64,000 nucleotides of DNA from Symbiodinium natans. Taxonomy: Eukaryota; Sar; Dinophyceae; Suessiales; Symbiodiniaceae. The notes beneath the pieces are model-generated. The model was not told where the DNA came from. It worked only from the letters and a program-made list of their open reading frames with translations, and ran no database searches. The stretch is from assembly GCA_905221605.1 (NCBI GenBank), contig CAJNDS010002035.1, positions 624,500 to 688,499 of the forward strand, read 5' to 3'. Shown here piece by piece: positions 18,501 through 29,203 of the stretch. How positions within the stretch are numbered: position 1 is the first letter of the stretch; each line of letters begins with the position of its first letter. A program made the position numbers and the translations under genes.

Positions 18501-19074
18501 GGCGCTCGGGCCAGGTCGCCGCAATAGGGCCCTGCGCCCTCGACCCTAAACCCTAAACCCTAAACCCTAAACCCTAAACCCTAAACATTAAACCCTAAAC
18601 CCTAAACCCTAAACCCTATGATCAAGATGGGAAGTATCAAGCGGCCCTGGGCTGGTAGTACCTCATCGGCTCCTAAAGCCCTAAACCCTAGACCCGAACC
18701 CCAAACCCTAACCTCAAACCCTAAACCCTAAACCCTAAACCCTATAGGTCCTTTTTTGAGGGGGGGGTCTCTGTTATGGTTGAGGCCTCCCCGAAGTATC
18801 AGCCCCTCTTAGATCTCTCTCCCCCCCAACCCCCAACGCTTGACCGTCTACTGTAAGCCTTCCGAGCCCTCTAGGACCCATACACCCAAAAAATACCCAA
18901 GGAATGCAGAACTTTTGTCCGGCGTGGCGCGGGCCTCGGGCGCCACGAGGGAGGAGGGGTTGGCTAAGCTCGGGACTTTTGGATTCATGGCCCGGGTTGG
19001 GGGGTCTTTGGTTTAGGGTTTTTAGGGTTGAGGCTGCAGGGTTTCGTGATCTTCCATGATCTTTGACTCTTGTG
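15531..19074. repeat. Alternating telomere-like tracts and short islands
   Basis: CCCTAAA tracts (15531-15580, 15901-15930, 16212-16285, 16675-16755, 18127-18238, 18543-18617) alternate with TTTAGGG tracts (15690-15790, 16051-16110, 16900-16945, 18340-18410). Islands between them are 60-300 bp, some with coding-like composition but none identifiable. 17160-17235 is a GGGTTTATAA-type tandem repeat and 17780-17818 is a (TTC)n run. The best exon-like islands are near 16285-16330 and 18615-18655, but neither is strong enough to call. Confidence 0.6.
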
Positions 19075-19178
19075 ATGCCTTATGTCAAAGGCGACTCGCT
19101 CGGGATTCCTGCCCCGCCGGAGCAAGCCGATGTAGCCAAGCTTTACAGAGAAGCTTTCATGGAGGAGCGAAACTGGGG
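19075..19178 (+). CDS. Probable exon of an unidentified gene
   Basis: Open frame with clear protein character (PYVKGDSLGIPAPPEQADV..., then AKLYREAFMEERNWG), running into a GT at 19179. The ATG at 19075 may be internal; the exon may start after the CAG at 19040. It probably belongs to the same gene as the exons at 22090-23502, because of similar charge and GIPAP/GVPIAP-type motifs, but the connection is inferred. Confidence 0.4.
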
Positions 19179-20122
19179 GTTTTCGAAATAGGGGACCCCC
19201 AATATAGATCCCAGGATCCCCAAGGGCGCTAGGGTTTCAGGCTGGAGAGGTGATCTAGCCGCGAGGCGATGTGAGTATCGACCTTTGGGGGCATATCGCA
19301 TCCTGTGGCTTTGAGGGGGCGGCAATTTAGGGCTGAGGGTTTAGGGTTGCGGGACTAAACCCTAAACCCAAGGTTGGTGGACCCTTGGTGGTGGGACTGC
19401 TAACGCCACAGCGGAACGCAGGGGACTCAGAGGGGTGTTGTGCTGTGGGGTTGGGGCGGTTTTGGCGGGTTTGCTGGCGTTCCAGGCTGCTGCTTGAAGC
19501 GTGGCACCGTGCAGCTCCTCTTGACTTCGTCTCCTCCAAAGGCCCCAGCCCTGAACCCCTAACCCCTAACCCCTAACCCCTAAACCCTAAACCCTAAACC
19601 CTAAACCCTAAACCCTAAGCCCCCACAAACGAAACCTTAACCCCCCCCTCCACCCCCTCCACGGAATCGCACTGCTGAGGCCATGACCCTCGCGGCCAAG
19701 GCCCGGCCCATGCCGAGGGTTTAGGGTTTGGGGCCTTAGGGCTGAGCCCTGAAGTAGCACAACCAACTCCAATCCCTAAGCCCTAAGCCCTAAGCCCTAA
19801 GCCCTAAGCCCTAAGCCCTAAGCCCTAAGCCCTAAGCCCTAAGCCCTAAGCCCTAAGCCCTAAACCCTAAGCCCCAGGCCCTGAACAGCCCGAAAGCAAC
19901 CCGGTGTGCCCTAGGAAAGGATGGCAAGCCGTCCTTCAAACGGAGTGACAGGGCCACAGGCCCCCCAACCCTACAACACTACTCTCAGGCCTCAGGGGGC
20001 CCTTGAACACGTAGGTTCTGAAACTCCAAACCTACTCAACGCCATACTCAGCCCCTAAACCCTAAACCCTCAACCCTACACCCTAAACCCGAAGCCCCCT
20101 GGTCATGTGTGCGCGCTGCAAG
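19179..20122. other. Probable intron with foldback arm and telomere-like tracts
   Basis: 19172-19220 matches, in inverse orientation, the foldback arm seen at 42460-42503 and 31350-31398. CCCTAAA and CCCTAAG tracts lie at 19570-19620 and 19770-19870. No convincing exon. Confidence 0.45.
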
Positions 20123-20224
20123 GACATCAACTCTTCCTTCTTCGGGCTGTATCGGCAGGCTTGTGGTTGTCTGGGATCTGCCTTCCATGCGCCGGAGTTC
20201 TGCAGTCGTTTGATAACGTGCTGG
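20123..20224 (+). CDS. Probable exon, Cys-rich, unidentified
   Basis: After a CAAG acceptor, an open frame reads DINSSFFGLYRQACGCLG followed by SAFHAPEFCSRLITCW, then meets a TTTAGGG tract. The five cysteines suggest a secreted or luminal domain. Family not recognised. Confidence 0.4.
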
Positions 20225-22089
20225 GGTGGGGCTTAGGGTTTAGGGTTTAGGGTTTAGGGTTTAGGGTTTAGGGAGTGAAGGGATGGGTCGGAGAAAGCGT
20301 CCTATTCTACGGTCGAACCCCTCAGATCCTGCTCCTGCATCCCGACGCAAAAGGAGACCGCTGCACACTTCTCAGCCCCACAAATCCCTGAGCCGTCAGC
20401 CCCCCTTCCACCCCGCCTTCACCCTAAACTCAAACCTGAAACCCCAAACCCGAAACCCCAAGCCCCAAACCCCAAACCCTAGACCTTAAACCCCCCAAAT
20501 CCAGGTCTTCCAAGCCGGCCACGCCTCTACACCCTAAACCCCAAACCCTAAACCCTAAACCCTAAGCCCTAAACCCCAAACCCTAAACCCCAAACCCTAA
20601 ACCCCCCCCCAAGACCAGGTCTTCCAGGCTGGGCTCCTCCAAGCCTTCCGCGGAGGCTCCAGGCTCCTTCTGGAACATTCGGGGGGGCTTTTGGGGTTTC
20701 GGGTTTAGGGTTTAGGGATTTCCCGTTTAGGGTTAGGGTTAACCGCTCCTAAACCCTCCCTAAACCCTCCCTATAGGGGGTAGGGTTTAGGGAGGGATTA
20801 GGGCTTAGGGCGGTTTTGGGCTCTTAACTCTTAAACTCCTTGCTGCGAGCATCCGGCAAGGCCCTGAAACCCTTCACCCAAAAGGAGCTGGCGGTGGTTT
20901 AGTGTCGTCTTGAGGTCGAGGGTGAGGTTTGTGGGTATACGGAGGTCTTCGGTGGAGGCCCCTCTAGAGCCCTCGCAGCCCCTACCGCACAACCACCCCA
21001 AACCCCTAAACCCTATATAAACCCTAAACTCTAAACCCTAAAGAGGAACCCCTAGACCCTAAACCCTAAAACCCGAAACGCACCTAAGCCCGCGATTCGA
21101 AACCCTAACCCCTGCTAAGCCCAAAGCCTTGAACCTTGAACCCGAAGTGCTAAGACCCTAGAACCCAAAAGCCCTTAGCCCTCAGCCCTAAACCCTAAAC
21201 ACTCAACCCTACACCCTGAACCCTACCCCTCCCCCCCAAAAGAACAACCCTAAAACCCTAAAACCCTCGAAGCCGTGGCATGCTAAAACCCTAACACCCT
21301 TCACTGGGCTCTTGTTTAAGGACCTTAAGCTAAGTGACCCACAAAAGGGTTTAGAGGTTAGGGTTGAGGGTCTGGTCCCCTGGATATGGTCCCTTCATGG
21401 AAGCGCCTTCTACAAGAGCCCGGCAAACCCCATAGAAACCTCAGACTTCCGCGTGGTCGAAGGCGCCAGGCTCCAGCGCCAAGTAGCCATAGAGAGAGCC
21501 GGGATGAGGAATCCGGTTCTTCTTCTGCCTCCTGTTGTTATGGGGTCTGGTCAGGGTGGAACCCTAAATTCTCAACCCTAAGCCCCTTACACCCTAACCC
21601 TGAGCCCTGAACCGAAACCTAAAACCCAGAAGATCTTATGAACCTCGAGCCTGACACCCTGAGCTTTCAGCCTCAAACCGAGCTAGGCTCTTCAGTTCTT
21701 TCTAAACCCTAAACCCTATTTAAACCCTAAACCCTGCACCCTAAACCCTCAAGTTGTACGTTCTTCGTCCCTCTCCTCACCGGTCCAGCCGGGAATGGCG
21801 CCCGAGCCGTCAGGCCCAGCGTTTGGGGACTTGGAGCCCTAAGCCCTAAACCCTAAACTCTCAGAATAAGGTTCTTGCCAGAATTGAGAGTTTCGGGTTT
21901 GGGGTCTAGGGTTCACTTGTGTTGGCTTGGGGTTTGGGGTTTATGGAGCATGGTGTTGAGCGTTTATAGGGGTTGCAGGGATTTATAGGTTTATAGGGGT
22001 TTTAGGGTTTATAGTGTTTACAGGTTTACAGGTTTTACAGGGTTTCCAGGGATAATTGGGTTTGCAGTGATAGGCGTCTTGTCCTGCAG
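20225..22089. other. Probable intronic region rich in telomere-like repeats
   Basis: TTTAGGG at 20231-20270; CCCTAAA/CCCCAAA mixes at 20430-20500, 20530-20605, 20990-21075 and 21180-21290; GTTTATAGG-type repeats at 21960-22030. The open frames at 20283-20489 and 21312-21610 run into repeats and look spurious. Confidence 0.5.
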
Positions 22090-22224
22090 GTGACCCGCCG
22101 AAGGATGATGCGGAAGGCCTAGGCGTGCCCATCGCGCCGACGCCGGAGGGGCAGACGGAGACGCGGAAGGCATGGGGATTTTGGGTCCAAGCTTTTGGGG
22201 GCTCCTACAAAGGGAACATAGCAA
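22090..22224 (+). CDS. Exon of an unidentified Lys/Cys-rich protein
   Basis: Starts after CCTGCAG (acceptor 22088-22089). It reads DPPKDDAEGLGVPIAPTPEG, then QTETRKAWGFWVQAFGGSYK, and ends near GCAAG before GTTTGGGG. It joins the exon at 22567 in frame if one base of ambiguity at the shared G is allowed. Function unknown. Confidence 0.5.
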
Positions 22225-22566
22225 GTTTGGGGTGCATAGGGGGTAACCCCAAACCCCGAACCCTAAACCCTAAACCCGAAACCCTAAACCCGAAACCCTA
22301 AACCCGAAACCCTAAACCCTAAACCCTATTCTTGAAAGGAGCACATGGCCACTGAGAAGCACGTGCTTGGCCACGAAGAGCTTCTCGCAGTCCAGAGGCA
22401 GAGCTGAGATGAAACACCCGAGGGCCCACCAAGCCCTGGAGTTTGGGGCGTTTAGGGTTTAGGGTTTAGGGTTTAGGGTCTTAGGGTTTAGGGTTTAGGG
22501 TTTGGGGTTTGGGGTTTAGGGTTTAGGGTTACAAGTTAGGTTACAAGCTGGATGTCTCATTCCCAG

Positions 22567-23104
22567 GGCTCTGGCGAAGAAGTTCGGTGGGGAAACCGAT
22601 CCGGCAAAGATTTGCGACAAGGAGGGCAAAGACTACCTCTGCACGGAAGTGGTGCTGGCAGAAAACAACAAGCGGGTCCACGTAGAGCTGAACAGAAGGG
22701 GCATTACCAACGCCTGGATGCCGACCATGGTCTGCACGAAAGACGCCTGTAAAGTCGAAGGCGAAAACTATGCAACGTACAATGAGAAGTCGAAGCGCTT
22801 TCATGGTACTGGTGGCCCGCAAAAAGGCAAGTTCGCAAAAGGCACAAAGGGGCCGCCAATAGGTCTTGTCACGAGCAACAAGGAGCGATCGAAGTGGAAG
22901 AATCCCGAAACTGGCTCTCCTCGCTCAGACCCATTCGAAGATGGAGAACCAGAGGCAGGTGCCCCAGAAAAGACGGGAGGCATCGTAGAAGGAGGTGGTA
23001 CGAAGACGGCCGTCAACGCCCAGGGGGAGCACGTGCAGGTCACCGCAAACCTCCGCGAGGATGGCATGGAGGAAATCGACTACACGGCGGAGAAGAAGAA
23101 CAAG
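22567..23104 (+). CDS. Large exon of an unidentified Lys/Cys-rich protein
   Basis: About 179 codons starting ALAKKFGGETDPAKICDKEG, with cysteines in CDKEGKDYLC and MVCTKDACKVEG, then a long hydrophilic Gly/Pro/Glu/Lys-rich tail ending AEKKNK. The exon is preceded by TTCCCAG. It probably ends at 23104 before a GA donor, because AAG at 23102-23104 joins GAT at 23404 in phase; otherwise the frame runs on to a TGA at 23129-23131. Homology not recognised. Confidence 0.6.
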
Positions 23105-23403
23105 GACTTGCCTTGCTTGCTAATTTTATGAAACTGACCCCCAAAACTCCCAACCTTCTAGGCCGACCTCAGGCCCCCTATAAGCCCGTCACGCCCCAAG
23201 CCCCTGAGCCCCTGAGCCCCTAAGCCCTAAAGCCGCGACATCCGCGGAAGGCTCCTCTGAAACCACTTGAACTGCTGGTAGCACCCCAAAGGCACCGAAA
23301 GCCCTAGAAATTTTAGGGTTTAGGGTTGAGGGTTTAGGGTTCAGGGTTTAGGGTTCATGGTTTAGGGTTTCGGGTTGGATTATCAGGGTTTTGGGGTTTA
23401 GAG

Positions 23404-23502
23404 GATGGCACCACGACGACCAAGTACAAGAATGCAAGCCCTGTCGACGCACCGATCGGCCACTCGGAGTTCTTTGAGACCGACTCCTGGATCGCAGTTT
23501 GA
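23404..23502 (+). CDS. Terminal exon of the unidentified Lys/Cys-rich protein
   Basis: After a TTTAGAG acceptor the frame reads DGTTTTKYKNASPVDAPIG then HSEFFETDSWIAV and stops at TGA 23500-23502, immediately before a poly(T)/poly(G) run. It is in phase with the upstream exon (intron 23105-23403). Confidence 0.5.
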   Translation, partial: DGTTTTKYKNASPVDAPIGHSEFFETDSWIAV

Positions 23503-23506
23503 GCCA

Positions 23507-23944
23507 TTTTTTTTTTTTTTTTTTTGGGGGGGGGGGGGTTTTGGGTTTTTTTTGGGTTTTGGGTTTTTTTGGGGTTTTGGGGTTTTGGGTTTTTTTGGGG
23601 TTTTGGGGTTCTGGGGTTTGGGGGTTTTGGGGTTTTGGGGTTTGGGGGTTTTGGGGTTTTGGTGTTTTGGGGTTTTGGAGTTTTGGGGTTTTGGGGTTTT
23701 GGGGTTTTGGGGTTTTGGGGTTTTGGGGTTTTGGGGTTTTGGGGTTTTGGGGTTTTGGGGTGTTGGGGTGTTGGGGTTTTGGGGTTTTGGGGTTTTGGGG
23801 TTTTTGGGGTTTTGGGGTTTTTTTTGGGGTTTTGGGGTTTTGGGGTTTTGGGGTTTGGGGGTTTTGGGGTTTTGGGGTTTTGGGGTTTTGGGGTTTTGGG
23901 GTTTTGGGGTTTTGGGGTTTTGGGGTTTTGGGGTTTTGGGGTTT
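23507..23944. repeat. poly(T)/poly(G) then (TTTTGGGG)n array
   Basis: About 20 T and 12 G residues, followed by more than 400 bp of near-perfect TTTTGGGG octamers with a few TTTGGGG and TTTTTGGGG variants, passing into TTTAGGG at 23940. Long Gly/Phe/Leu open frames in all three + frames are artefacts. Confidence 0.95.
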
Positions 23945-24011
23945 AGGGTTTAGGGTTTGTTTGGTTCATGTTGCTTGGGATTCTGGATGCCTGTGCATAG
24001 GTATAGCGTTG

Positions 24012-24112
24012 CTAGGACCCAGGGGCCCTGACTCCCCCTTTTTTGGGGTTTAGGTTCCCTTATAAGCCCCTTAAAAGGTACCCTTTATACCTAGGTTACT
24101 CCTGGGTCTAGG
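24012..24112. mobile_element. Foldback (MITE-like) element
   Basis: About 100 bp with imperfect inverted ends: GCTAGGACCCAGG at the left and CCTGGGTCTAGG at the right. Internally it has GGTTCCCTTATAAGCCCC and AAAAGGTACCC, shared with the elements at 31020, 41600, 56577 and 58084. No coding capacity; no clear target duplication found. Confidence 0.6.
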
Positions 24113-24364
24113 TTGCTATATCAAGTGAGGGCTCTTTTGGGGTTGTTTAGGGCTTAAGGCTAAGGTTTAGGGTTGAGGGTTTCGGGTCCACATCTCAGTG
24201 GGAAAGGAAGTAACTTTGCTCGCAATGTGAATCCGAAACTTAAACCCTGAGAACACCTTGATTCCTCAAGCCCTGAAGTTTTGAACCCTAACTCCTAAAC
24301 CCCAAAGCCGAAAGCCCAAATCCTGCCCCTTATCCCTTTCAAATCCACGCCGGCCTTCGCCTCA
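24113..24364. other. Unassigned sequence
   Basis: Short degenerate telomere-like units and unassigned sequence. No gene seen. Confidence 0.4.
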
Positions 24365-24648
24365 CCCCCCCCCCCCCCCCCCCCCCCCCCACCCCAAACC
24401 CTAAGCCCCAAACCCTCAACCCCAAACCCTCAACCCCAAACCCTCAACCCCAAACCCTAAACCCCAAACCCTAAACCCCAAGCCCTAAACCCCAAACCCC
24501 AAACCCTAAACCCCAAACCCTAAACCCCAAACCCTAAACCCTAAACCCTAAACCCCAAACCCTAAACCCCAAACCCCAAACCCTAAACCCCAAACCCTAA
24601 ACCCTAAACCCCAAACCCTAAACCCTAAACCCCAAACTCTAAATCCCT
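24365..24648. repeat. poly(C), then CCCCAAACCCTAAA repeat
   Basis: A run of about 25 C, then alternating CCCTAAA and CCCCAAA heptamers, a regular 14-mer pattern for much of the tract. Confidence 0.9.
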
Positions 24649-24726
24649 CAGTCTTGGCAACAGCGGCGGGCTCTCAGCGATGGTGGCACCCCGAGGGCTC
24701 CACCGACCAGCAAGGCAGATGCTTCG

Positions 24727-24888
24727 CGGTTTAGGGTTTAGGGTTTAGGGTTTAGGGTTTAGGGTTTAGGGTTTAGGGTTTAGGGTTTAGGGTTTCGAGT
24801 TTAGGGTTTAGGGTTTTTAGGGTTTAGGGTTTAGGGTTTAGGGTTTCGGTTTTAGGGCTTAGGGTTTAGGGCTTAGGGTTTAGGGTCT
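24727..24888. repeat. TTTAGGG tract
   Basis: About 160 bp of TTTAGGG with a few variants (TTTCGAG, TTTTAGGG, CTTAGGG). Confidence 0.9.
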
Positions 24889-26156
24889 TAGCCGTGGCCA
24901 AGACTTGCAATAGCTGAGCTTGCAAAGTCTGTGGATTTGCTTGTTTGGTATGATTTCAAGACATGCTTATTCTTAGAAACTATCCTCTGGGGGACTCCCG
25001 TAGCGGCCTCTGCAGCGAGACTCCTCCAAACTCGGCATTTCAAAAGTCAAAGCCTCCAACAGCACTTAAGCGAAGCTTCTCCACGTCTAGCCAGTCATGG
25101 TGCAAACATACTGAGGACGTGCAGGGAGGTGTCTGAGTATCAGCTCGTTATTCTGTGACGACTGCTGATGCTGGGAGTTTGTGTCTGTGTTGTTGCTTTG
25201 AGCTTTGTTCTAGTTGTGATTGTAGTGAGTAGTCTTTGCGATGTTTGCTAGCACGGTTATCCCACCGTTGCATACTGCGACTCTGCTGTCAGTGCAATTA
25301 TGACCACGCTGGCCTGGTTAGTAACGGTTAGTATTCTTGCGATGATTAGCTTTAGAACGCTGGCTCTTCCTATCCGTATCATCATCCGCCTTGTGTTGTC
25401 TTTCGTAGTACCTTTGTGATGCTATGTTGTGCTGCTGCTTTTATAAGTCATCATGATTTCAATCGTCGCGCATGCTCATAATTCATCACCAAACTCTGAA
25501 CCGCCAAATCCTGAACTCGCGAACTCCAAAACTCCAAAAGCCTCGAACTCCTGAACCCCTGCATATCCCAATCATACGCCGCCCTAAACTCTAAACCTCG
25601 AACCCCCAAACCCTGAACCCTAAACCCCTAAACCCTAAACCCCCCAATCCCCGAATTCCCCAAACCCTAAACCCAAAAACCTAAACCCCAATTTCCCAAA
25701 CCCTAAACCCCAAACCCCAATTCCCCAAACCCTAGACCCGAAACCCTAACCCTACAGTCATCCTTGAATAAATGGAGTTTGGGCTTCGGGGTGGGCGGGG
25801 CGTATTTTTTTTTCGGGTTGTTTGCGTTTTCCCACGTTTTTCGAGGAACCCGTACATAGAATCTCTGAACCCATTTGAGGAACCCGCACCTACAATCTTT
25901 GAACCCATACATAGAACATTCGCGGGGTCATGTTTAAGACAGCTTTGGAAGCCCGCTTGGGGGCCTCCTGATAGATAAATGGCAACTGCGTGCAGGGTTG
26001 TTTCCGGAACCCCACCCCCATCCTGCCAACCTCAGCAGCCACGTTTGGGTGCTTGTCTTGGCCCCTACCAAATATTCTTGGAGATATTCTATTTTGGAAA
26101 GGGGGTGTTTTTCGGGATGTCAAATATTCTATCTACTCAAGGACGCCTATAAACCC
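24889..26156. other. Unassigned interval
   Basis: Mostly non-repetitive. An open frame at 24931-25158 and a 39-codon hydrophobic one at 25300-25419 have no supporting signal. Degenerate CCCTAAA/CCCCAAA at 25560-25760; repeated phrases (ACCCATACATAGAA and relatives) at 25850-25920. Confidence 0.4.
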
Positions 26157-27353
26157 AAAACCCCAATTCCCCAAACCCCAAACCCTGATCCCCAATTCCC
26201 CAAACCCCAAACCCCAAACCCTGATCCCCAATTCCCCAAACCCCAAACCCCAAACCCTGATCCCTATTCCCCAAACCCCAAACCCCAAACCCTGATCCCC
26301 AATTCCCCAAACCCTAAACCCCCAAACCCCAAACCCCCGCACCCCGCACCCCCCACCCCACACCCCAAACCCCAAACCCCAAACCCCAAACCCTGACCCA
26401 CCCCCCAAACCCCAAACCCCCAAACCCCCCACCCCCAACCCCCCCAACCCCAAACCCCAAAACCCCAACCCCCACCCCCCACCCACACCCCAAACCCCAA
26501 ACCCCAAACCTGATCCCCACTTCCCCAAACCCCAAACCCCAAACCCCAAACCCTGAACCCCCGCCCCCCCACCCCCCCCCCCCCCCAAACCCCCACAACC
26601 CCAACCCCAACCCCCGCCCCCCCACCCAACACCCAACCCCAAACCCCAACCTGATCACAACCCCAATTCCCAAAAAACCCCAAACCCCACCAAAACCCCA
26701 AACCCAAAACCCCAACCCCCCCCCCCCCCCACCGCCCCAAACCCAAACCCCAACCCCAACCCCAAACCCCAAACCCCAAAACCCCAAACCCCAACCCCAA
26801 CCCCACCCCACCCCAAACCCAAACCCCCAAACCCCCAAACCCCAAACCCCAAACCCCCCAAACCCCCCCAAAGCACCACCCCCCCAAACCCCAAAACCCC
26901 AAAAACCCCCAAAACCCCACCCCCCACCCCCAAACCCTAAACCCCAAACCCCAAACCCAAATCCCGCCCCAATTCCCCCACCCCAAACCCCAAACCATCC
27001 CCAACCCCAAACCCGAAACCCGAAACCCCAACCCCAAACCCCCCCCCCACCCCCCACCCAAACCCCAAAACCCCAAACCCCAACCCTGATCCCCAATTCC
27101 CCAAACCCCCAAACCCCCACCCCCAAACCCCAAACCCCCACCCCCCCCCACCCCAAACCCAAACCCCCCCCAAACCCCCAAACCCCAAACCCCAACCCCC
27201 GATCCCACATTCCCAAACCCCAAACCCCAAAACCCCAACCCAAACCAAACCCCACCCCAAAACCCCAAACCCCACCCCAAACCCCAAACCCCAAACCCCA
27301 AACCCAAAACCCCAAAACCCCAAAACCCCAAAACCCCAAACCCCAAACCCCAA
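26157..27353. repeat. C-rich CCCCAAA/CCCCAAT satellite-like block
   Basis: About 1.2 kb of CCCCAAACCCC, CCCTGATCCCCAATTCCCC and long C runs. CCCTGATCCCCAATTCC recurs at intervals of about 40 bp near the start. The minus-strand Gly/Trp/Phe-rich frames of up to 370 codons are artefacts of this composition. Confidence 0.9.
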
Positions 27354-27367
27354 TGAGATGAGTCCTT

Positions 27368-27471
27368 GGTAGCCCAGCGGTACCCTTTCCCCCTTTTTGG
27401 ATTCTGGGTTTTCTTAGAAAGTAACCAGCCAAAAAAGGGTGCCCTGATTATAATATGCTTACTGGGCTACC
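27368..27471. mobile_element. Foldback (MITE-like) element with GGTAGCCCAG ends
   Basis: Perfect 10-bp terminal inverted repeats, GGTAGCCCAG and CTGGGCTACC, with further inner pairing (TACCCTTTCCCCC against AAAAAAGGGTGCCC). About 104 bp. The element at 40736-40976 has the same ends. Confidence 0.7.
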
Positions 27472-28796
27472 TTAAACCCTAAAGCCTGAAACCTAAACCC
27501 TAAACCCTAAACCCCACATGAGATGAGTCGGAAGGCGCCAGCAAGCACGGACACTTGCTTGGCCGAGCGGCAGGGCCGTGAGGCGCATTGGCCAGCCATT
27601 TCCCAGCTTTTTGAGGTTGTTTGGGCTTCTTTTGGGCTTGGGTTTAGGGTTTGGGGTTTGGGGTTTGGGCTTCGGGGTTTGGGGTTCGGGGTTCGGGGTT
27701 TGGGGTTTGGGGTTTGCAGCTTCGTGGATGTTAGGGCATTTGAGTTTAGGGTTGTTGAGTGGCTGTGTTTTTGTTGCTGTTTTCGTGTTCAAGGTCTAGT
27801 TTCGGGTTTGGGGGCTCAGGGTTCAGGATTGCTGATTGGCACTCTCAGGCTCTCAGGTTCAGGGTTTTGGGTTGTGGCTTATACTAACAGTCCTTCACAA
27901 AGGGATTATAGTACCCCCGATTACAATCCCTATTAAGGTCCTTTGTAGCTGAGTGAGTACACTTTACACTTTTAGGTATACTATGGTCCCCTATGGAACT
28001 GAAAGTGTACACTTTTGGGGGCTTATGACAACTAAGGTCTGTAAGAATAAGGGGGAAAAGTTTTGGGGTTTGAGGGGCAAGTGCTGACAGGACTTTATCT
28101 GAGGCCCATGCAGGGCGTCGAGTTAAAGTGGGTGCGTTCAGGTCTCTGTCAGGGTGCCAGGCTGTGAACAGGGTTTAGGGTTTAGGGTTCAGGGTTTAGG
28201 GTTTAGGGTTTAGGGTTTAGGGTTTAGGGTCCCCAGCTCAGTGGCAGGAACACCGATGCACCTGCCAAGCGTTGTGTCTGAACCCCATCAGTGTGAGACT
28301 AAGCCCTAAATCCCCTCAACCCTTAAAGGCCCTAAAAACCCCTAGACCCTTAGAAAGGAAAACAGTTCATTGGGCGGTCTGTTTTGTTCTCTTTACTGCA
28401 CAGGGCGGCCGCGAAGCCGGAAGCGCCTTGTCTGTATCATGCGCATGAAATGCTCTCGATCGAGTGCAGCACTGACTGCAGCGTGGTGGTGTTTTTTCGA
28501 GCAGCTCATCTGGCCTTGCTTTCAAGTCTTTCAGCATAGCCACTAGTGCAATCCAGCGCAAGCAAGTTGAGCATGCGATTGACTTCGGAGCTCCCAATCA
28601 GGGCCGTCTGTTGCTATGCCGGCATGTGATGGGTCTACCAGGCATGGAGCTCTGGCTTTCTGGAGGTGTAGCGATGCATTCCAAACTTCTAAGTGAGACG
28701 AAAGCTGGCGCAGGTCTTTCCACGCAGCGCCTGTGCCGATTCGCACCCCTGCGGAGCCTCTAGCCACAGACAAGTCGAAGGTGGCATGATCTTGAA
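27472..28796. other. Unassigned interval with telomere-like tracts
   Basis: TTTAGGG/TTTGGGG at 27640-27720 and 28168-28230; a partly palindromic segment at 27880-28030 (GTCCTTCACAAAGGG and GTGTACACTTTT pairs). Non-repetitive sequence at 28355-28790 has no convincing frame. Confidence 0.4.
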
Positions 28797-29048
28797 ACCC
28801 TAAACCCTACACCCTACACCCTGAACCATAAACCCTGAGACCTAAGCCCTAAGCCCTACACCCTGAAACCCTAAACCCTAAGCCCTAAACCCTAAACCCC
28901 AAGCCCTAAACCCTAAACCCTAAACCCTAAACCCTAAACCCTAAACCCTAAACCCTAAACCCTAAACCCTAAACCCTAAACCCTAAACCCTAAACCCTAA
29001 ACCCTAAACCCTAAACCCTAAACCCTAAACCCTAAACCCTAAACCCTT
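28797..29048. repeat. CCCTAAA tract before the SulP start exon
   Basis: About 250 bp of CCCTAAA, near-perfect from 28905 to 29048. Confidence 0.95.
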
Positions 29049-29056
29049 CACGTGCA

Positions 29057-29203
29057 ATGGCGGACGCGCTAAGGCGCTCCATCTCAGACTTTTGCGACGA
29101 TGCGCCGGCGGAAGACGAGGGAGAAGCCGAGAAGGCGGAGCAGGCCGAGGACCCGGGAGGTCCGTTTTTACAACTACAGCAGCACCTGTTCACAAAAAAT
29201 CGG
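29057..29203 (+). CDS. Candidate first exon of the SulP gene
   Basis: ATG at 29057 opens 49 codons, MADALRRSISDFCDDAPAED then an acidic Glu/Ala run and GPFLQLQQHLFTKNR, ending before GTTTAGGG (phase 0). It has the hydrophilic acidic character of a cytosolic N-terminus. It is placed in the SulP gene only by orientation and distance; it could belong to another gene. Confidence 0.5.

Noticed and set aside
23405-24053. Three overlapping + strand frames of 140-184 codons rich in GFGVLGFW
   Set aside because: Translation of (TTTTGGGG)n. Only the short segment 23404-23502 in another frame looks like protein.
25300-25419. 39-codon hydrophobic frame (MTTLAWLVTVSILAM...)
   Set aside because: No neighbouring exon, acceptor or homology; a hydrophobic frame of this length is expected by chance.
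26133-27432. Long minus-strand open frames rich in Gly, Trp, Phe and Leu (up to 372 codons)
   Set aside because: They follow entirely from the CCCCAAA composition read on the other strand; all three frames are open and none has non-repeat protein sequence.
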